DNA of 64,000 nt from Sphaerulina vaccinii (Eukaryota > Ascomycota > Dothideomycetes > Mycosphaerellales > Mycosphaerellaceae), in contig JAKUDP010000009.1 of NCBI GenBank assembly GCA_022570795.1, positions 1,837,972-1,901,971 of the forward strand. Direction: 5' to 3'. This document shows, in pieces, positions 42,202 to 56,200 of the stretch. Under the pieces are notes generated by a model. It saw only the letters and a list, made by a program, of their open reading frames with translations. It was not told the origin of the DNA and searched no databases. Within the stretch, counting starts at the first letter, position 1. Each line of letters opens with the position of its first letter. Both the position numbers and the translations under genes were made by a program.

Positions 42202-42863
42202 ATAACTTATAAAAAGTATTAAAAAAAGCTATTATAGAATTCCTATTAATAAGTTTTATATATATTATAAAATTCTATATATTTATAAAAAAGGCTCTAA
42301 AATAACTAGAGTAATATATAAGCTAGGCTATAATACTAATAGACTAGTAGAGAAGAATTAGATTATTTATTAGATATTATAGTATATATACTAGTTCTAA
42401 AGCTCGAGAGTAAGAAGTATACTATAAAGTATTTTAATATTAGCTACTATAGATATAAACTTTATAAAAGTATAGTTTTAGAATTCTATATATAATTAAT
42501 AGATTAGACTATTCTAATTAGGTAGCTTTAAAAATACTTATATTTAGATTTTCTAAAAAGAGGAAACTATACTAAATTAAAATAGGCTATATATAATAGA
42601 GTAGAAATATATAGTACTCTAATCTAAGTATAAGTAGAAAAGAGTATATTTTAGTTATAGTAAAAATACTTATATAGAATAGGCTTTCTATATTAAATAT
42701 TACTACTATATTTATAATAGAATAAGAATAGCAAGCTCGGAAACTATACCTCTTATATCGAAGGTAGCTAGAGATATATAATAAACTTAATTATATACTT
42801 AGTTTAGTAATATTACTAGTATATATATAGAGAATAATATAATATTATAACTCTACTTTTTAT
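42202..42863. repeat. AT-rich RIP-mutated sequence, unclassified
   Basis: The continuation of the host sequence interrupted by the non-autonomous element, up to the Gypsy 5' LTR. No recognisable coding. Confidence 0.5.
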
Positions 42864-43220
42864 TATAGTTCGTACGCCGCGGGAATATCTCTATAGATTT
42901 TCTAGGCACGTTATATATAGAAGTAATTAGTAGCGCTTAGACTAGGCCTACTACTAATTATACTAAGTACCCTAATTATACTAAGTAGGCCTTAATTAGA
43001 GTAATTAGAGTAATTAATAAAACTAGGAATCTCTTTTATATATATAGGTAATAAATATTATAGTTATAGATAGTTATTATATATAACTTACTATTCTATT
43101 TTACTAATTAGAATATAAGAACCTTTTTTACTTACTCTTTTATAGATATATTAACAAGCTCTAACTAGATTAAGCTTAGCCTCTACTTAGTAAGATTATT
43201 AGGTCCCCTATAACCTAATA
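42864..43220 (+). repeat. 5' LTR of Gypsy copy A
   Basis: About 357 bp; retains more CpG (CGTACGCCGCGGGAA) than its partner at 49204, which reads CGTATACTATAGGAA at the same place. Confidence 0.85.
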
Positions 43221-44095
43221 GCTTTATATACTCTTATAATATATCTATTATAGGAAGCTCTAGAGGAACTCCTACCCCTAGTAAAGTAGAAACTATTCGA
43301 TTTTTATAAACCTAGGCAAACGCTAGATAACTCGACTTTAAGAATCTTAAAGTCGCTAAGCTAGACCTCTATTATAGAGACTATAATAAACTATCTACCT
43401 AGTTTAATTAACTAGCCTTATACTTTAGGTTTAATAAAGTTAAGAATAAAAATAAAATACTATTTGCCTCTATCTTCCTTTATAAATATACTAAATACTA
43501 GCTTAAGCTATATCTAGAATTCTACTTCTATAATAATAAGAATAAGAATAGAATCTTTACTAAGTATAATCGGTTTAGAAGCTAGATAACTACTCTATTT
43601 AGAATCTCTAATAAAGTTAGTACTACTATCTATATTATATAGTATCTTAAATAGACTGCTTCTATATCCGAGTATATAGCCAAGTTCTAGAAGTATATAT
43701 ATATTATTAGTTAGGACGACAAAGCCCTCTAAGTAATATACTATAGGGGTCTTAAAGATTAAGTTAAAGACGAACTAGCCTATACTAAGCAAGTAGTTAT
43801 TATTAAGAACCTTACCTAGTTAATTAAGGAAACTATTAAGATCGATAATAGCTTCTATAAACAAGCCTTTAAGAAATAGTATAACTCTAAAGTAGCTAGA
43901 GTAGCTAGATATACTACTAAATAATAAGGAAGAACTAGCTACTCCTTAGCTAGGGACAAGTACTAAGGACAATAGTAACTAAGGTCGCAGCTATACTATA
44001 GTCTATAACTAATAGAGCTCGATAATATCGAGAAAGGTAAGAAGTTTAGAGCTAGAGGTAAGGGGAAGCTCTATAAGAAGCAAGAAGGACTAACC

Positions 44096-44137
44096 TATTA
44101 TAGATATAGCAAGAAAGGCTATATAAAAAGGGACTAC
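44096..44137 (+). pseudogene. Gag CCHC zinc-knuckle remnant with all four ligands changed
   Basis: The frame reads YYRYSKKGYIKRDY. Spacing is that of CX2CX4HX4C, but every Cys and the His position is now Tyr, each explained by one G-to-A or C-to-T transition. Confidence 0.7.
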
Positions 44138-47100
44138 TATTCGAAGAATATAGTATAGCAATAGCCCTTTAATATAATATAGTAGAAGGGAAATAGATAA
44201 GGAGGTTATAATAAATCTATAACCTTTTATAAGGAAGTCCGATCCTTTAGTATAATAGGATAATAAGTAAACCTTAACCTATACTAAGAGAGACAAGTCG
44301 AATATAGAAGCCTTTACTAGTAATTCTATTATAACAACTTATACTAGATATATATATCTTCTAAAAGAAATACAAACTTTTGGCCTAGCTTTCTAAATAA
44401 AAGTATAAGTTTATAGCTAATCTAATAGTATAGAAATAGAAGCAAACTACTACCTATTCTAGATAAACTATAAGAACTCTATTCTAAGCTAAGGCTTGCT
44501 AATAAAAAAGATATTAATAAGTCTTATTATAATAAAGAAAATTACTTTCCTAAAATTAAATCTAAGAAGGAAGAATAAAACTAGTCTATAGAAGGAAGTT
44601 CTAAGAAGGAGCAACCTTCTAAATATAATAAAAATAATATAAATAACAAAAATAAGAGTTCTAAAAAATTAAATATAGATATCGAGATTATAATCTTTAC
44701 TATAGATATACTAAGCTAAATTAAATAAATTATTCTAAATCTAGTATAAAAATTATAAGTATATCTTTCTAAAAGTTAGAGGAAGGAGGTACCTCTATCT
44801 ATCTAAGCTAGATACTATACTTAATAGAATAAGATATATATTCTAGAATTACTAATATATTAAAGTTAACTATAGGTTCGATACTTTTATATAAGAAAGA
44901 GTTCTAATTAGAAGTATATATACTCTATTTAGGTATATTACTCTAAATAGGGAAATTGTTACAAACTAGATACGCGAAGCTATTAAGGAACTCTAGAGAA
45001 AGTATACTCTTACCTAGTAATATTAATCTAAGACTACCTATAATAAGATATAGGTAGAAAGGAATCTATATTAGATAATTAAAGAAATAGAATAATAGAT
45101 CTATAAGTAGCTTGCCGAAGAAGCTACTATTACCCTATTAGGAAAAGAATTAACTCCTAGGAAATAAATATCTCTAGAGAGTTCTATAATATAAGTACTT
45201 AAATATTAATAATAGTCTTCTATACGAAAATTATTATTAATAGTTATAAGCTACTAGCTATAATAGACTCTAGAGCAAGTAGGAACTTTGCCTCTAAGTT
45301 ATTTATAAAATATTATAGACTTGCAACCTAGTATAAGAAAGAAGGGTATAAATTAATTATAGTAAATAGATTATTTTTACCTAGTATAGAGTAAGAGATA
45401 ATACTACTACTACTTACTATCTAATAGTACTATAAAATAATTATTCTAGATATTACTAATATAGCTAGTTATAATATTGTCCTAGATATACTTTAGTTAA
45501 AAAAGTACAATCTAGTAATCGACTAGAGAAAAGGAGTACTTATATTTAAGGAATATAATTATATTATTAATATTTAACCTATATAGTAGTAGTATTCGCT
45601 AGCAGATAAGGCTAAATAGTTCAACTAGACCGAACTTATACTACTATAAGCTATAGGAGTAGACTTACTCTAAATAGATACTTTAATAATAGTAGAGGGT
45701 TACGAAGTTATAGGTACTAATAGAAGTAATGCCCTATTAAAGAATACTATCTTAGAACTAGATATCTCTAAAGAGTATTAAAAGTAGTCGAAACTCTTTA
45801 AAGAGGTTAAGGAACTAGAAGCCCTACCTAAATACTAGAAATAGGACTATAGAATTATACTAATACCTAATAGGGAGCCCCTATTTAAACTATTATAAAA
45901 GAAATCCGAGAAAGAGCTCTAGGAAGAAGACAAATAGTTAAAGAAGATACTTACAAAATAATAGATCTATAAGTTATAATCTAGCGCTAGAGCCCTAACT
46001 ATATTTGTTCTAAAACCTAATAGGAAGTTATAACTAGTAGTTAATTATCGAAGACTTAATAAAATTACTATTAAGAACTAATACCTATTACCTAATATTA
46101 AAAAACTATAGGATAGACTTATAGAATCTAACTAGTATATAAAAATCGATCTATAAGATATATTCTATACTATCTATATAGTAGAAGGTAAGGAATAGAA
46201 AATAGTATTCCGAATATACTACGGACTTTACAAGTTTAGAGTTATACCTATAGAACTAACTAATATACTAGCCTTCTACTAGGAGATAGTAAATAATATT
46301 CTTAGAGACCTACTTAATATATATATTATTATATATATAGATAATATTCTTATCTATACTAAGAGGCCTCTATAGGAATATATTAAATAAGTCTAGAATA
46401 TTTTCTAATAACTTATAAATATAGAATTCTATACTACTTTAGAAAAGTACAAGTTCTATAAGAAAGAAGTTAAGTTCCTAGAATTTATTCTAAGCCTTTA
46501 AGAAATTAAGATTAATCTAGCAAAGATAGAGTTAATATAAACTTAGCTAGTACCTAAAATAGTTAAGAAAGTATAATTATTCCTTAGGCTAGCTAATTAT
46601 AACTAGAAGTTTATTAAGGACTACTTAAGGCTCTCTATACTATTAAACAAGCTTATATAGAAAGATAGAAAGTAGAGCTAGGGTATAGACTAAGTAAAGG
46701 CCTTTAAAGTACTTAAGATATTATACTACTAGATACTAGTACTATAATTATTCGATAGGAAATATAAGGTTAAACTAGAGACTAATATATCGGATATAGC
46801 TATAGGAGTATACTTTATATAAAAGTATAATAGGAAGAGATACCTAGTAGCTTACTACTCGAGGAAACTAACTCCTATAGAATAGAACTATAACGTCTAT
46901 AATAAGGAGTTGCTTATAATTGTTGCTACTATATAGTACTAGCGAGTATATATAGAAGGAGCCTCTAAGCTTACGATTCTTTCTAATTATAAGAATCTAA
47001 CTTACTTTACTATAACAAAAGTACTAACCCGATAATAGGCCTACTAGTTAGAACTACTCGGTTAATATAAGTTCGAAATCTACTATATACTAGGAAAGGA

Positions 47101-48404
47101 TAATAGTCGAGCCGATATACTAAGCCGCCGAAGTAACTATATAGAAGGAAAAGAACTAGTATACTAGAAAGTACTTAGAGCCAATCTAGATAGAAGCCTA
47201 AGCTCGAACTTAATAGAGTTCAACTATATTATATAGGTTCTTTAGAATATAAAAGAATAGTTCTCTATACTATAAAAGAAGTATTAGGTACTAAAGAACT
47301 AAGAGAATAAGTATATATAATACTACTATAACAATCTATAATATAGACACTCTAGAACTACAAAGACTATAGAATTAATTTAAAGAAACTTTAGCTTTCT
47401 ATATATATACAAATATATATTATAATATATTAAACACTACAAGCCCTACTAATAGAATAAGGTAGATCGACATATAAAATATAGATATATCTAATTCTAT
47501 ACTCCTCTATATTAACTATAGAACGAAGTTATAATAGACTTTATTATAAAGTTGCCTTTATTATAGGACTAGATTATAGGAATTAGCTACGACATAATAC
47601 TAGTTATAGTCGATAGGCTTACCAAATACGCACACTTTATTACTACTAGCGAGATATATACTACTAAGCAACTCGGACACCTTATTATAGATAGACTTAT
47701 AAGATATTATAGATTCCTAAAAGTGTTTATTATAGATAGAGACAAGCTCTTTACCTCCAACTACTAGAAGACCTTAGTTAGTATACTTAGAATTAAATAT
47801 AAGCTATTAATAGTATATTATTCTTAGATAGATAGGCAAACTAAAAGAATAAACCAAATACTAGAATAATACCTATAATACTATATTAATTATATATAAG
47901 ACAACTAGTTAGCGCTACTACTAATAGTATAGCTTATACTAAATAATTAGTAATTAGAGATAATAAAGGCTATACTATTCTTCTTAAATTATAAGTAAAA
48001 CCCGAACCTTTTTAGAGAACTTTTATTTTACCTATAGGTAGAATATACTATAATTATAAGTAAAGATCTAAAGAACCTCTATAAGGAACTAGAAGGACAA
48101 ATTACAGACTCGCAACTAATAATAGCTAGGCTATATAATAATAAATAAAAAATAGTACTTTAGCTAAAGAGAGGGGATAAGGTCTATCTTTTTATAAAAA
48201 ACTTTAAAATAAGGAGAAAGACAAAGAAACTAGATTAAGTTAAGGTCGGACTATTTTTAATTAATAAGCTATAAAGGCTAGTTAACTACTAACTTAAGTT
48301 GCTAAAAGATATAAAGATCTACCTAGTATTCTATATATTATTATTAGAACCTATAGACGCCGAAACACCTTACTAAGAAATATTCTACTTCTAACCTAAA
48401 AAAG

Positions 48405-48500
48405 AGAATATATTTAAAGTAGAAAAGATCCTAGAACAAAAGGGTTAGAACTACTTAATTAAATAGAAAGGGTATAACAAATCGGAAAATACCTAGAAAC
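48405..48500 (+). pseudogene. Chromodomain remnant at the end of Gypsy copy A integrase
   Basis: The frame reads FKVEKILEQKG, stop, NYLIK, stop, KGYNKSENT, stop. This is the chromodomain pattern V-E-x-I-L...Y-L-V-K-W-x-G-Y...T-W with Trp codons turned to TAG. Confidence 0.7.
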
Positions 48501-49203
48501 TAAAGTCTAACCTTACAAACTACTACTAGCTTCTAGTATAGTTCTACTAGAGTCTATTAAAATAGGAAGCCTTAGAAATTATTAAGTAAACTTTTAAGAG
48601 TACTCTAAGTTCTAGGTAAAAGATTTAAAGATAGGCTAGTAGACGGCTCTAGAAAGGTTATAACCTCCTCCTCTATCTATTCTACTATCTTCTACTCCTT
48701 AATATTTACTAACTCTACTACTATTATATTATCTATATAATAATTAATTAGATCTATCTACTACTATAACTATATCTTATATATATATATAGTATAAGAA
48801 GCCTTATATATAGCCTCTAAGGCATATTATACCTTCTCCTAGGCGCGCTTTACCTCTTAGATCCTAGATAAAAGCTTCTCTTTCTTAGAATAAAAATAAT
48901 CGAATTTGGACTTTATAACCTAGATATTATACTACTAACTGCGACAAATATACTTATTATATTTTCCTAAGTAAATATATACCTTATATATATACTTATA
49001 CTTTTTATAGGACAAATACAACTTTACTATAATAGCCTCCTAGAGGTCTAGAAAATTAGCAAGCTTATAATAATAATAGGTTAAGAACTTAGTTATTATA
49101 TAAGGTATTATAAAGGAAAGAAGCTATAATAACTAACTTTCTAGAGGATAACAATCCTATAAACTAGCTTCGGAACAAAGCTAGGCTAGATAGAGGATAG
49201 TTT

Positions 49204-49562
49204 TATAGTTCGTATACTATAGGAATATCTCTATAGATTTTCCTAGTATATATTATATATAGAAGTAATTAGTAGCGCTTAGACTAGGCCTACTACTAAT
49301 TATACTAAGTACTCTAATTATACTAAGTAGGCCTTAATTAGAGTAATTAGAATAATTAATAAAACTAGAAATTTTCTTTATATATATAGGTAATAAATAT
49401 CGTACTTATAGATAGTAATTGCATATAACTTACTATTCTATCTTACTAATTAGAATACAAGAACCTTTTTTACTTACTTTCTTATAGATATATTAATAAG
49501 CTCTAACTAGATTAAGCTTAGCTTCTACTAAGTAAGATTATTAGGTCCCCTATAACCTAATA
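49204..49562 (+). repeat. 3' LTR of Gypsy copy A
   Basis: 359 bp; same ends as the 5' LTR. Confidence 0.85.
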
Positions 49563-52500
49563 CTATAGTAGAGCCGATATTATACTTATAGGACGACTAT
49601 ATAGTACTTGCGTAGCTAGTATTAATATATATAAGATAGTACTAGTATAAATAGTAAAAGGTAGATTATATTATATATATATATATAAAGGAAAAAAGAA
49701 ACTAAGAAGAAGTTCTAAATATATTTGTTACTATTACTAGGTAGTAGCAACTAGTAAATAGCGACTATACATTACCTACAAGTTATATAGCAACTCTTTA
49801 CTATTATTATAAAGTAAAGCTAAAGTTATAGAGATTAGGCTAATACTAAGAATACTAAAACTAAAGCTAATAATATAGATTATATAGAATATTATAAGGG
49901 CTTTGTATATAGTATATATAGGTACTAAGAAGAGTAATATATAATATACTACTATAAGGTATATATATATTTCTTACTAGAACGTCGCTAAGAGTAGCTC
50001 TCTAGAGGAAAGAGATAATTATAAAAGCTAGGTCTAGGGATATAGTATCTTAACTCCGAAAAGGGAATTAGAATCGCAGAGCGATTCTATATTCTCGGTC
50101 CTAAAGGCAGGGCATATATAAAGCATAGTTGCCTTATAACTCTAAGGGCTTCTATATTCTTTAAAGAGGCAAGAATTAGTTTGTATAACTAATACTCTTA
50201 TTAAATAGCGCTCTATATATTGCTATATACCCTTACTTTATATATATATACTCTACTACCTCTACTACTACTATCTAGTAACCTCTACTTCTACTTAAGA
50301 TTTTCTACTTCTTTTTATATTAAATATATATATAAATATAGCTTATTTTTACTACTATATATTCTAGCTATAATAATATATATATTAGAAGCTAGTTTTT
50401 ATATATCTAAGTTAATAAAGTATATATAATTACTACTACTACTTAGATATAACCTAGTAATCTAAAAATATATAATATTAAGCTAAATTCTCTAAAATAC
50501 TATATATACTTATAGTAGTAACTAAATATAACTACTTACTTCTCGAATTTTTATAAAAGCTTAGTTATAAATATTAGAGCTAATTATATTATAGTCTCAA
50601 AATAGACCTAAAGTATATAAAATATTACTTTCTATACTATTACTTTAACTATATTTTTTATTAGCTTCTTCTCTAGCTCTTCTAGTAAATAATAGATATA
50701 CTTTTAGCTATAATCTATAAGTAGTAATTAACTTAAAGCTAAGTTCTTTATACTAACTATATATAGTAACTATAGTAAAAGCAATTCTAGAAATAAAAAC
50801 TTAGGCTTTATATAAGTTTTTATATAGCTAGTAACTATATATTCTTTATACTAATCTACTTATAGCTATAATAATAACTATACTACTACTTTTTCTTTTT
50901 CTATTTAAAACTTTATTCTAATTATTATATTATAATTACTAAAACTATTATTTGCTAGCTACTTTTCTTCTTAAGTATAAATACCTCTTCTAGAGAATAA
51001 CTAAGCTAATAGTAGTAGTAGTAAAAATATTTTTATAGATACTAATATCTCGAATAATAGAAAGCTTTAGAAGTTTACTAATACTAGTCTAAAAAAGAAG
51101 ATTAGATATTCTACTAGTATATAATTTAATATTCGTCGACCTAAGTATTCTAATAAGTAGTAGTTAATTATATAGAAGCGCTAGAATAATAATAAAAATA
51201 GTTATTAAATAACGAAGATACTTATTAATAATATATATTAGTAGACTTATATTAGTTATACTTAGAAGCTAAGAGTTATATATACTAGTAGTATCTATAA
51301 GTATTACTATAATAAAAGTATAGAGTCTAAGTCTAAAACTTATAATACTTATAAAGCTTATAGTTATTATATCTAGAATAAATATATAAAGATATATATT
51401 AACTAAAAAAGCTCTATAATTAATCTATATAACTTAGCTATATTAGACTTAGCTATATTAGCTTAGCTAAATAATTAATAGATAGTAAATACTATACCTA
51501 CTTCTCTATCTACTAAGTCTAATAGTTTTTATAAAAGCTTTAAACTATAGTAGTTATAAAATATAAATTAGTAGATAGTAGATTATATTAGAAATAGAAT
51601 TTTTTTATTTTAGCTAGTAGGTATTCTAAACTAGCTACTTTTATAAGTATTTTGCTCTCTTTTTCCTCTTATTACTTTTTTCTTCTTCTATATCTATACT
51701 ACTCTTCTATAATATACTACTAATAATATCTAGATAGGTATTAATATCTACTATCTAATTACTAAGATAATTATAATATTACTACTTTAGCTAGCTACTT
51801 AAAAAGTAAACTAAATAGTCTATAGCTACTTACTATACTAATATATATTTGCGCCTCGATTCTATATCTAATATAGCTAATACAACTTTTAATAAATACT
51901 AGAACTATACTATAATAAGAGATTTTAGATTTATAGAAGTAGTATAGTATCTAGTACTAGATAGATATAAAAATAAGTAGATAGGCCTACTTTCGACAAA
52001 GTAGTATTAGTCTTATAAAAATAGAGGCTATAATAAGCTCCTTTTCTACTTATTTAAACTATTTTTTTAAGAACTTTATCTATCTTCTATAGCTAACTTA
52101 TAATACTATATAGAACTCTAAACTTAAATAGTTCGAAGCCTAGTTTCTTAACCTACTATAGTAATACTCTATATCTAATATAGAGTAGTATAAAAGCTTA
52201 CTATAGCTTAATAATAATATTAGTATTCTATAGCCTAGTACTAATAGTATATATAAGCTATTATTAGATATTATAAACTTCTTTCTAGCTACTTATAAAA
52301 GTAATATAGACTTTAGTAATATTATTTAAATAAGAAAAAAAAGGCTTTATAATATACTTATATTAGGTAAAATAGTAGATACTAAGCTAGAAGAGACTAT
52401 TCTACTAATACTAAATATTATAAATAAAAAGAATAAAATATAGTATTTAGAAGCTACTATAGGAAGTTTTTAGAAATTAACTAGTATAGTTACTATACTA

Positions 52501-52882
52501 CCTACTATAATTACTACTACTACTACCGATTTACTATAATCTAGCTATTTAGGCTAATAAGCTTCTCTAAGCAAACTAGCTAGGTAAATATAGATATTAT
52601 AGATTAACTACTTACTAATCTATTATAAATAAAAGCCTATAGCTACTTTAACTTCTAAGGTAGGTACTTACCTAAAATACTAAACTCTAATATAGAAGCC
52701 TATATAGTATATAGATAGTATTATTAGCTATAAATAAAAATAAGCTTAGGTTTTCTTTCTAGTATAGTAGAAGAGTACTTAGAAGCTAGTAGAAGCTTTA
52801 TATAGAACTATAGACGATACTATTACTAAGTTTTAAATCTCGGAGATATAGTATTTATACTTATAAGTTATAAGAAGAAAAG
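49563..52882. repeat. Spacer between inverted Gypsy copies, RIP-mutated, possible Copia gag fragment
   Basis: 3.3 kb of TpA-rich sequence. A plus-strand stretch near 52090-52200 (NSKLK, stop, FEA, stop, FL) has the look of a Copia-type gag, but this is weak. The 50040-50215 part keeps some CpG. A 69-residue frame at 50220-50429 is low-complexity Leu/Tyr/Ile and is not a gene. Confidence 0.5.
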
Positions 52883-53241
52883 TATTAGGTTATAGAGGAC
52901 CTAATAATCTTACTAAGTAGAGGCTAAGCTTAATCTAGTTAGAGCTTATTAATATATCTATAAGGGAGCAAGTAAAGAAGGTTCTCGTATTCTAATTAGT
53001 AAGATAGAATAGTAAGTTATATATAATAACTATCTATAACTATAATATTTATTACCTATATATATAAAGGAGATTCCTAGTTTTATTAATTACTCTAATT
53101 ACTCTAATTAAGGCCTACTTAGTATAATTAGAGTACTTAGTATAATTAGTAGTAGGCCTAGTCTAAGCGCTACTAATTACTTCTATATATAATATATACT
53201 AGGAAAATCTATAAAGATATTCCTATAGTATACAAACTATA
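52883..53241 (-). repeat. 3' LTR of Gypsy copy B
   Basis: 359 bp, inverted match to the LTRs of copy A. Confidence 0.85.
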
Positions 53242-56200
53242 ATACTATCCCCTATCTAGCCTAGCTTTGTTCCGAAGCTAGTTTATAGAGTTGTTATTCT
53301 CTAGAAAGTTAGTTGTTATAGCTTCTTTCCTTTATAATACTTTATATAATAACTAAGTTCTTAACCTATTATTATTATAAGCTCGCCGATTTTCTAAACC
53401 TCTAGGAGGCTATTATAGTAAAGTTGTATTTGTCCTATAAAAAGTATAAGTATATATATAAAATATATATTTACTTAGGAAAATATAATAAGTATATTTG
53501 TCGCAGTTAGTAGTATAATATCTAGGTTATAAAGTCCGAATTCGATTATCTTTATTCTAAGAAAGAGAAGCTTTTATCTAGAATCTAAGAGGCGAAGCGC
53601 GCCTAGAAGGAGGTATAATGCGCCTTAGAGGCTGCATATAAGGCTTCTTATACTATATATATATAAGATATAGTTATAGTAGTAGATAGATCTAATCGAT
53701 TATTATATAGATAATATAATAGTAGTAGAGTTAGTAAATATTAAAGAGTAGAAGGTAGTAGAATAGATAGAGGAGGAGGTTATAACCTTTCTAGAGCCGT
53801 CTACTAGCCTATCTTTAAATCTTTTGCCTAGGACTTAGAGTACTTTTAAAAGTTTGCCTAATAATTTCTAGAGTTTTCTATTTTTAGTAGACTCTAGTAG
53901 AACTATACTAGAAGCTAGTAGTAGTTTATAAAGTTAGACTTAGGTTCCTAGGTATTTTCTAAATTATTATACTCTTTCTATTTAATTAAGTAGTTCTAAC
54001 TCTTTTATTCTAGGATCTTTTCTACTTTAAATATATCTTCTTCCTTAGGTTAGAAGTAGAATATTTCTTAGTAAGGTATTTCGGCATCTATAGGTTCTAA
54101 TAATAATATATAGAATACTAGGTAGATCTTTATATCTTTTAGCAACTTAAGTTAGTAGTTAACTAGCCCTTATAGCTTATTAATTAAAAATAGTCCGACT
54201 TTAACTTAATCTAGTTTCTTTATCTTTCTCCTTATTTTAAGATTTTTTATAAAAAGATAGACCTTATCCCCTCTTTTTAGCTAAAGTACTATTTTTTATT
54301 TATTATTATATAGCCTAGCTATTATTAGTTACAAGTCTATAATTTGTTCTTCTAGTTCCTTATAGAGGTTCTTTAGATCTTTACTTATAATTATAGTATA
54401 TTCTACCTATAGATAAAATAAAAGTTCTCTAAAAAGGTTTAGGTTTTACTTATAATTTAAAAAGAATAGTATAGCCTTTATTATCTCTAATTACTAATTA
54501 TTTAGTATAAGCTATACTATTAGTAGTAGCGCTAACTAGTTGTCTTATATATAATTAATATAGTATTATAGGTATTATTCTAGTATTTAGTTTGTTCTTT
54601 TAGTTTGCCTATCTATCTAAGAATAATATACTATTAATAGCTTATATTTAATTCTAAGTATACTAACTAAGGTCTTCTAGTAGTTAGAGGTAAAGAGCTT
54701 GTCTCTATCTATAATAAATACTTTTAGGAATCTATAATATTTTATAAGTCTATCTATAATAAAGTATCTAAGTTGCTTAGTAGTATATATTTTACTAGTA
54801 GTAATAAAGTATATATATTTAGTAAGCCTATCGACTATAACTAGTATTATATTATAGCTAATTCCTATAATCTAGTTCTATAATAAAAGCAACTTTATAA
54901 TAAAGTCTATTATAACTTTGTTCTATAGTTAATATAGAGGAGTATAGAATTAGATATATTTATATTTTATATATCGATCTGCCTTATTCTATTAGTAGAG
55001 CTTATAGCATTTAATATATTATAATATATATTTATATATATATAGAAAGCTAAAGTTTCTTTAAATTAACTCTATAGTCTTTATAGTTCTAGAGTATCTA
55101 TATTATAGATTGTTATAGTAGTATTATATATACTTATTCTCTTAGTTCTTTAGTACCTAATACTTCCCTTATAGTATAGGGAACTATTCTTCTATATTCT
55201 AAAGAACCTATATAATATAGTTAAACTCTATCGAGTTCGAGCTTAGGCTTCTATCTAGATTAGCTCTAAGTACTTTCTAGTATACTAGTTCTTTTCCTTC
55301 TATATAGTTACTTCGGCGGCTTAGTATATCGGCTCGACTATTATCCTTTCCTAGTATATAGTAGATTTCGAACTTATATTAACCGAGTAGTTCTAACTAG
55401 TAGGCCTATTATCGGGTTAGTACTTTTATTATAGTAAAGTAAGTTAGATTCTTATAATTAGAAAGAATCGTAAGCTTAGAGGCTCCTTCTATATATACTC
55501 GCTAGTACTATATAGTAGCAACAATTATAAGCAACTCCTTATTATAGACGTTATAGTTCTATTCTATAGGAGTTAGTTTCCTCGAGTAGTAAGCTACTAG
55601 GTATCTCTTCCTATTATACTTTTATATAAAGTATACTCCTATAGCTATATCCGATATATTAGTCTCTAGTTTAACCTTATATTTCCTATCGAATAATTAT
55701 AGTACTAGTATCTAGTAGTATAATATCTTAAGTACTTTAAAGGCCTTTACTTAGTCTATACCCTAGCTCTACTTTCTATCTTTCTATATAAGCTTGTTTA
55801 ATAGTATAGAGAGCCTTAAGTAGTCCTTAATAAACTTCTAGTTATAATTAGCTAGTCTAAGGAATAATTATACTTTCTTAACTATTTTAGGTACTAGCTA
55901 AGTTTATATTAACTCTATCTTTGCTAGATTAATCTTAATTTCTTAAAGGCTTAGAATAAATTCTAGGAACTTAACTTCTTTCTTATAGAACTTGTACTTT
56001 TCTAAAGTAGTATAGAATCCTATATTTATAAGTTATTAGAAAATATTCTAGACTTATTTAATATATTCCTATAGAGGCCTCTTAGTATAGATAAGAATAT
56101 TATCTATATATATAATAATATATATATTAAGTAGGTCTCTAAGAATATTATTTACTATCTCCTAGTAGAAGGCTAGTATATTAGTTAGTTCTATAGGTAT

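Larger units (their letters stand above)
42864..49562 (+). mobile_element. Chromodomain Ty3/Gypsy element (chromovirus), RIP-inactivated, copy A
   Basis: LTRs of about 357-359 bp lie at 42864-43220 and 49204-49562 (TATAGTT...CCTAATA, RIP-altered TG...CA). The interior in order has gag with a zinc-knuckle remnant (~44096), protease (IIDSRAS ~45260), RT (IYIDNILI ~46332), RNase H (YSRKLTPIE ~46856), integrase (a DRQTKRIN segment ~47820) and a C-terminal chromodomain (~48405-48500). The order RT, RNase H, integrase, chromodomain defines a chromovirus. No matching target duplication was found. Stops are everywhere. Confidence 0.88.

Noticed and set aside
42859..49567. Target duplication for Gypsy copy A
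   Set aside because: Flanking five bases (TTTAT and CTATA) do not match; the same holds for copy B.
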